Positions 60,086 to 64,000 of a stretch of 64,000 bases of DNA are shown here, one piece after another. Within the stretch, counting starts at the first letter, position 1. Every line of letters starts with the position of its first letter. A program made the position numbers and the translations under genes. Source of the stretch: Mucilaginibacter rubeus (GTDB lineage Bacteria > Bacteroidota > Bacteroidia > Sphingobacteriales > Sphingobacteriaceae); the NCBI RefSeq assembly GCF_003286415.2, contig NZ_CP043450.1, positions 6,076,001-6,140,000 of the forward strand, written 5' to 3'. Under the pieces are notes generated by a model, which was given only the letters and a program-made list of their open reading frames with translations, was not told where the DNA came from and did no database searches.

Positions 60086-60105
60086 TTGCAAATTACATAG
60101 CTTTA
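60075..60105 (+). promoter_or_regulatory. Promoter of the cupin gene
   Basis: TTG (60075-60077), 20 bases, TAGCTTTA (60098-60105). 31 bases upstream of the ATG and partly inside the oxidoreductase remnant. Confidence 0.55.
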
Positions 60106-60135
60106 TTACCACACCAATCGTAAACCCAACCACGC

Positions 60136-60576
60136 ATGTTTCCTCATTTTAAAGAACGCATCAGCTTTGGCAGCCTTGAAATCAATTTTTTACTTGATGG
60201 CGATGATACCGATGGCTCGCTTGTACAATTTGAGCTTGTTGTTCCGCCTGGCGTAAAGGTACCGGCACCTCATTTTCACGTTGAAGTAGATGAAACCCTA
60301 TACATACTGGAAGGCACGCTTACACAATTAGTTGGTACAGAAACCCTGGAGCTACATCCCGGCGATCATTGTTTTATAAAGCGAGGCACCATTCATGGTT
60401 TTAATAACCTGCATGAATCCACAGCAAGGGCGCTCTGTACCCTTTCTCCCGCATCTATCGGCCCTGCTTATTTTCGTGAAATTGCAGAGGTGATCAATGC
60501 CGGAGGCCCGCCAGATATGCAAAAGGTAGTTGTCATTATGAAAAAGCATGGCCTTGAGCCGGTTAAACCGGCATAA
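60136..60576 (+). CDS. Cupin-domain protein
   Basis: 146 residues. One cupin-2 barrel with APHFHVEVDETLYILEGTL and HPGDHCFIKRGTIHGF motifs carrying the metal-binding His/Glu residues (His-x-His changed to HFHVE). No signal peptide. Function of such small cupins ranges from dioxygenase to binding protein; unknown here. It sits in a cluster of redox-type genes and is convergent with the SDR gene. Confidence 0.88.
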   Translation: MFPHFKERISFGSLEINFLLDGDDTDGSLVQFELVVPPGVKVPAPHFHVEVDETLYILEGTLTQLVGTETLELHPGDHCFIKRGTIHGFNNLHESTARALCTLSPASIGPAYFREIAEVINAGGPPDMQKVVVIMKKHGLEPVKPA

Positions 60577-60588
60577 GTTTAAACCAAA

Positions 60589-61431
60589 TCACGACTTAAA
60601 ATCGGCCGATATGGTAAACTCTTTCCATTTTTCCAATTCCGCGGTCATTATTCTGAGCTTTTCAGAGGCACGTTTATAGGCATCCTCTCCAAGATAAAGA
60701 TGCAGCGGCGGTTCGTCCATATCTATTAAACTCATGATTATTTCCGAAGCCTTTTCTGGGTCACCGGGTTGTTTACCATCAGCGGCAAGGTAACGTTGCT
60801 GGGCATTTTTAACGGCCTGGTATCCTTCTATATTACTTTCTGTAAAAGCCAACGAGCCTGTAGTCAAAAACCCCGTACGGAAACCCGAAGGTTCAACCAC
60901 AGTTACCTTAATCCCAAACTCCTTAACGTCAAGCGCCAACACTTCCGAAAACGCGGCAATAGCAGCTTTGGTAGCCGAGTAAACCGACCAGCCAGGCGCG
61001 CCAACAAAACCGGCAACTGAACCAATATTGATAACATAACCGGAGCCTTGCCCCCGCATAACAGGAAGCACAGCCTTAGTTACATCAATAGCAGCCAGCA
61101 CGTTTACATTAAATATATCACGGATCTTTTGTCCTTCAATTTCTTCAACCGTACCGGCCATGCCATAACCGGCATTATTTACCAGTACATCAATCTGCCC
61201 AAATGCTTTAAGTGTTTCACGGATGGACTCTTCAATACAATCCGGGTTGCTTAAATCAACAGCCAATGGCAAGAACCTGTCTGTATCTATTAAACCAACC
61301 GCTTGTTTTAAGGTTTGCGCGTTGCGTGATGTGGCTGCTACACGGTGGCCGTTATCCAATAATTTCTTCACCAAGGTAAGTCCCAATCCCTGGGACGCCC
61401 CGGTTACATACCATACTTTTGTTGAGTTCAT
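60589..61431 (-). CDS. Classical SDR oxidoreductase
   Basis: 280 residues. Cofactor motif YVTGASQGLGLTLV, NNAGYGMAG, catalytic Ser in NIGSVAGFVG and YSATK (Tyr-x3-Lys). The Arg after the second strand (ATSRNAQTL) suggests NADP preference. Substrate unknown; related proteins are annotated as oxidoreductases near AraC or TetR regulators. It is downstream of the MBL/NMO unit on the same strand (73-base gap). Confidence 0.92.
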   Translation of the reverse strand: MNSTKVWYVTGASQGLGLTLVKKLLDNGHRVAATSRNAQTLKQAVGLIDTDRFLPLAVDLSNPDCIEESIRETLKAFGQIDVLVNNAGYGMAGTVEEIEGQKIRDIFNVNVLAAIDVTKAVLPVMRGQGSGYVINIGSVAGFVGAPGWSVYSATKAAIAAFSEVLALDVKEFGIKVTVVEPSGFRTGFLTTGSLAFTESNIEGYQAVKNAQQRYLAADGKQPGDPEKASEIIMSLIDMDEPPLHLYLGEDAYKRASEKLRIMTAELEKWKEFTISADFKS

Positions 61432-61504
61432 GGTTGAAACGTTTTAGGCATGAGCCATTCAGTCCGCATTTTTTAGCAGCCCATAAACTCACGCAGGTAA
61501 TTAT

Positions 61505-62254
61505 TTATAAACTTGTTTTTATGCCAGGCGCAAGAATCTTAAGCTGCCCGCCAATACCAAGCGCGTTGAATGACTGCTGCAGCATTTCCCCGGTTTCGGT
61601 ATAATGCGACCAGCCCTCAAAATGCACCGGTATAATAGTGGCATCAGGAAAAGCAAACGCGGTGTCTATAGCGTCGTTGGTGCCCATGGTTACATTAAAT
61701 GGCCCTCGCGGTTTGGCTGCACCTGCAAAAATGAACACATATTGAGGCTTAAATTTCTCCGCTACTTCTTTTATGCCATCATAAAAAACGGTGTCGCCTG
61801 TAAAATAGATCTGGAACCCTGCAACAGTTACAATAAAACCCGTTACATCTCCGGTTAGCTTTTCACTTCCTGCGGGGCCATGCCTTGCAGGCGTGCCGGT
61901 AATCACTACGTTATCGTTTAAAGAGATACTTTCCCATGGGGCCAGGCCAATGGTATTACCACCTAATCTTTCCGCCCCAATTTTTGTGGTTAATGTTTTA
62001 GATACCTGTTTCAGCAACTCCCTGCCCGCGTTGTCCAAATTATCGCCGTGCTGGTCGTGGCTTAGCAAAACTACATCAATCTTACCAATATCAGTAGTCG
62101 CCGGGCCTTCTGTTTTGTGATATGCGGGTTTATCATTGATCATGAATTGCTCGCCGACCGGGTCAAGCGTGGGGTCGGTCATGAACCGTAAGCCGCCAAT
62201 TTCTAAAATAACGGTCGGGCCACCAATGTAGGTTACATTAACTTCGTTTTTCAT
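61505..62254 (-). CDS. MBL-fold metal-dependent hydrolase (UlaG-like)
   Basis: 249 residues from ATG 62254, the start that overlaps the stop of the upstream gene (ATGA). It opens VNVTYIGGPTVILEIGGLRF, has the metal motif LLSHDQHGDNLD and later GTPARHGP, YFTGDTVFYDG and VPVHFEGWSH. This is the pattern of the lactonase-like UlaG branch of metallo-beta-lactamase proteins. Coupled with the nitronate monooxygenase gene. Substrate unknown. Confidence 0.88.
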   Translation of the reverse strand: MKNEVNVTYIGGPTVILEIGGLRFMTDPTLDPVGEQFMINDKPAYHKTEGPATTDIGKIDVVLLSHDQHGDNLDNAGRELLKQVSKTLTTKIGAERLGGNTIGLAPWESISLNDNVVITGTPARHGPAGSEKLTGDVTGFIVTVAGFQIYFTGDTVFYDGIKEVAEKFKPQYVFIFAGAAKPRGPFNVTMGTNDAIDTAFAFPDATIIPVHFEGWSHYTETGEMLQQSFNALGIGGQLKILAPGIKTSL

Positions 62255-63327
62255 GGGTTCATAATTTTGGTTGTATCTGCTATGATGGATTGCATCAGCT
62301 CTGCGGCTTTGGTATGTTTTAATACAGGCGCAATCTGTCCGCCCCAAAACAAAACCATATCTAACTTTTGTTGCTCAAGAGCCGCTTTGCGTAATGGCGA
62401 CATAAAGGTTGTTTGCAATGGGAAAGGCAAAAAACCGGCTTCTTTTCCTATCAGGTCTTTAGCTACCCGGCTGGTGATCCCCCGGCCAAGCCTTCCTGTA
62501 AATGCCCGTGACAGTGTAGTATATTTTGCCGCGTCAGAAAAAAGCATTTGTCGGTGAACAGGAAGCGCACCCGATTCATCACAGGCTAAAAAGGCTGTAC
62601 CTATTTGCACTGCATCAGCACCCAGTATCAGGGCCCCTGCTACTCCCCTGCCATTAGCTATACCTCCGGCAGCGATAACAGGCGTTTTAACTTTTTCCTT
62701 TATCAACTGAAGCAACACAAAAGTACCGGTAGTTGACGCTTCTGCCTGTGCAAGGAATGATGGCCTGTGACCACCCGCTTCAAAGCCCGAAGCTATGATC
62801 ATATCTACACCACTTGCCTCCAATGCAATAGCTTCATCTAAGGTAGTAGCCGCGCCTACTGTAACTATGCCCAGTCTGCGGCATTGTTCCATCACATCGG
62901 CAGGTAGTGTACCAAACATAAAGCTGAATACCTTCGGGCGCAGGTCGAGGATAACTTGTAATTGATTTTCAAACCGCAATTTAAAAGGTGCAGGCTTAGG
63001 AGGGAGTGGAATCCCGGCCTCATCAAAATAAGGTTTAAACAACTGTGCCGCATGTTCAAACTGCTCATCTGTTGCCTCGCCGTTTGGCGCATCGGTTTCC
63101 GAAACCCAGATATTGATATTGTAAGGTTTGTTGGTCGCCGCCCTGATCCGCCTGTCTATCTCGACAATTTCTGAGCCGCTAAGGGTATAAGCCCCGTAGC
63201 CGCCTAACCCTCCCGCGTTTGATACGGTTGATACCAACTCGACCGAGGATAAATTACCGCCAAAAGGCCCCTGCATAATCGGGTAATCAATACCCAGTAT
63301 TTCTGTTGCTTTTGTGTTATACCACAT
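62251..63327 (-). CDS. Nitronate monooxygenase family FMN enzyme
   Basis: 358 residues. TIM-barrel of the NMO/2-nitropropane dioxygenase family: IMQGPFGGNLSSVELVSTVS, SNAGGLGGYGAY, GVDMIIASGFEAGGHR (with the general-base His), AAGGIANGRGVAGALILGADAV and GTAFLACDES. Oxidises propionate 3-nitronate or related toxic nitronates with FMN and O2. It is translationally coupled to the MBL-fold gene (overlap of 4 bases), suggesting a two-step detoxification. Confidence 0.92.
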   Translation of the reverse strand: MWYNTKATEILGIDYPIMQGPFGGNLSSVELVSTVSNAGGLGGYGAYTLSGSEIVEIDRRIRAATNKPYNINIWVSETDAPNGEATDEQFEHAAQLFKPYFDEAGIPLPPKPAPFKLRFENQLQVILDLRPKVFSFMFGTLPADVMEQCRRLGIVTVGAATTLDEAIALEASGVDMIIASGFEAGGHRPSFLAQAEASTTGTFVLLQLIKEKVKTPVIAAGGIANGRGVAGALILGADAVQIGTAFLACDESGALPVHRQMLFSDAAKYTTLSRAFTGRLGRGITSRVAKDLIGKEAGFLPFPLQTTFMSPLRKAALEQQKLDMVLFWGGQIAPVLKHTKAAELMQSIIADTTKIMNP

Positions 63328-63348
63328 GGCTTTAATATTATTTTGTTA

Positions 63349-63418
63349 AGTCGATAGTACTAAGTCGCAAGTCATGAGTCTGATTTTCCCTTTTTACTTG
63401 GAACTTACAACTTTAGAC
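63349..63418. repeat. TAAGTCGCAAGTCATGAGTC-type spacer repeat
   Basis: AAGTC words on the left (63349-63382) and ACTTGGAACTTACAACTTTAG on the right form imperfect inverted halves. Same family as 30303-30386. Confidence 0.55.
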
Positions 63419-63426
63419 CAAAGAGA

Positions 63427-63804
63427 TTAATTAGTATCGCTGATCATTTTATTTACGATGAGCCATTTACCGTTAAGTTTATGGAACGATAGAAACTCAT
63501 GGTAGTTGAAATCGTACATTTTTACCTGTACTTCGGCAACCGCGATTGAATTTACCGCCTTAACAGAAATAATTTTCCCTTCAAATGGTTTGCCCGAATC
63601 CTTAGGACTTACCCTGTTTTTTACACCATCGAGGTAAACATCCAATGTTTTAGCGTAAGGCTCGCCTTTTACATCGCCAAAAAGCAAGGTACCGGCATTC
63701 ATTACCTGGTTTAACAAATCCAAATTACCTTCGTAAATCCCTTTGAAGTAATAATTTTCAAGCGCCTGTTCAATGGCTGCTTTAGCTTGATTATTAGTTT
63801 CCAT
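63427..63804 (-). CDS. NTF2-like (SnoaL/lumazine-binding-like) protein
   Basis: 125 residues with the cone-shaped alpha+beta pattern of nuclear-transport-factor-2-like proteins: helix AIEQALENYYFKGIYEGNLDLL, then strands IISVKAVNSIAVAEVQVKM and YHEFLSFHKLNGKWLIVNKMI. Small enzymes or binding proteins; unknown here. Related proteins often accompany SDR genes; a partial SDR gene is directly upstream. Confidence 0.87.
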   Translation of the reverse strand: METNNQAKAAIEQALENYYFKGIYEGNLDLLNQVMNAGTLLFGDVKGEPYAKTLDVYLDGVKNRVSPKDSGKPFEGKIISVKAVNSIAVAEVQVKMYDFNYHEFLSFHKLNGKWLIVNKMISDTN

Positions 63805-63875
63805 TTTGATGATAAATTAAAGCATTATGCCTGCCATTTAGCGAGGCATAATGCGGTTACTATAAATTTTTACAC

Positions 63876-64000
63876 TTAATTTAAATTACGGCCTGCTGCT
63901 GTGCCGCCATCAACATTGATAATAGCCCCGGTAATAAAATTGCTTTTAGCAACCGAGTAAGCCATTTGAGCTATGTCTTCCACTTCACCAACGCGGTTAA
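63876..64000 (-). CDS. SDR oxidoreductase, C-terminal part (runs off the right edge)
   Basis: About 41 codons are in the window, ending in TAA at 63876-63878. The sequence NRVGEVEDIAQMAYSVAK then SNFITGAIINVDGG is the C-terminal signature of FabG-like SDRs, in which the motif after the active site contacts the cofactor and the last strand precedes GG. The 5' part is outside. Confidence 0.85.
   Translation of the reverse strand, partial: NRVGEVEDIAQMAYSVAKSNFITGAIINVDGGTAAGRNLN

Overview
The window looks like the chromosome of a Bacteroidota species of the family Sphingobacteriaceae, most likely Mucilaginibacter or a close relative. The reasons are the -33/-7 promoters of the TTG-N19..23-TAnnTTTG type, near absence of Shine-Dalgarno sequences, LytS/LytTR pairs, TonB receptors with a carboxypeptidase-like N-domain, CtpA-type S41 protease, S-box-controlled metH, and many imperfect-palindrome spacer repeats. 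The genus is inferred from gene content, not from a marker gene.

Layout. 1-9.8 kb: the 5' part of an AraC/ABC-permease fusion gene, a TonB-dependent receptor, two LytS kinases with one LytTR regulator, a DoxX-like membrane protein, and a Panacea-type antitoxin with a putative toxin. 10-24.5 kb is housekeeping: initiator tRNA, era, der, a thioredoxin-reductase-like flavoprotein behind a perfect 41-nt palindrome, CtpA protease, murQ, a Bax-inhibitor-1 protein, and a SAM-I riboswitch controlling metH, a four-helix-bundle gene and metF. 24.5-31.3 kb: unknown membrane and transthyretin-repeat proteins, a possible structured RNA, a four-gene unit ending in a NarL-type kinase and regulator, and an AraC regulator. 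31.4-38.8 kb: a PhyH dioxygenase gene convergent with a six-gene operon for ergothioneine. 38.9-39.2 kb: two tRNA-Glu genes. 39.3-53.2 kb is accessory: several unknown proteins, an ArsR/SRPBCC/VOC unit with a large operator, a TIR-TM-coiled-coil protein, an SDR/NmrA/AraC unit, a hydrolase, lipoproteins and a GT8 enzyme. 53.4-64 kb: map, a lipoprotein, a complete AraC/ABC-permease fusion, a large unknown exported protein, and redox-type enzymes (cupin, two SDRs, MBL-fold hydrolase, nitronate monooxygenase, NTF2-like) around the remnant of a quinone oxidoreductase.

The most interesting unit is the operon read leftward from 38.75 kb: DUF427, MerA-like flavoprotein disulfide reductase, ABC ATPase, ABC permease fused to a substrate-binding domain, EgtB, EgtD. 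It joins synthesis (EgtD and EgtB), predicted uptake (EgtUV-like) and a candidate redox-recycling enzyme for the thione/thiol ergothioneine. The binding domain of the permease is circularly permuted: the half that is normally C-terminal comes first. The second unusual architecture is the membrane-AraC-FtsX permease fusion, present twice 53 kb apart with the same TTG start context.

Limits: all family assignments come from reading motifs. No database search or structure prediction was done, and operons and promoters are predictions.
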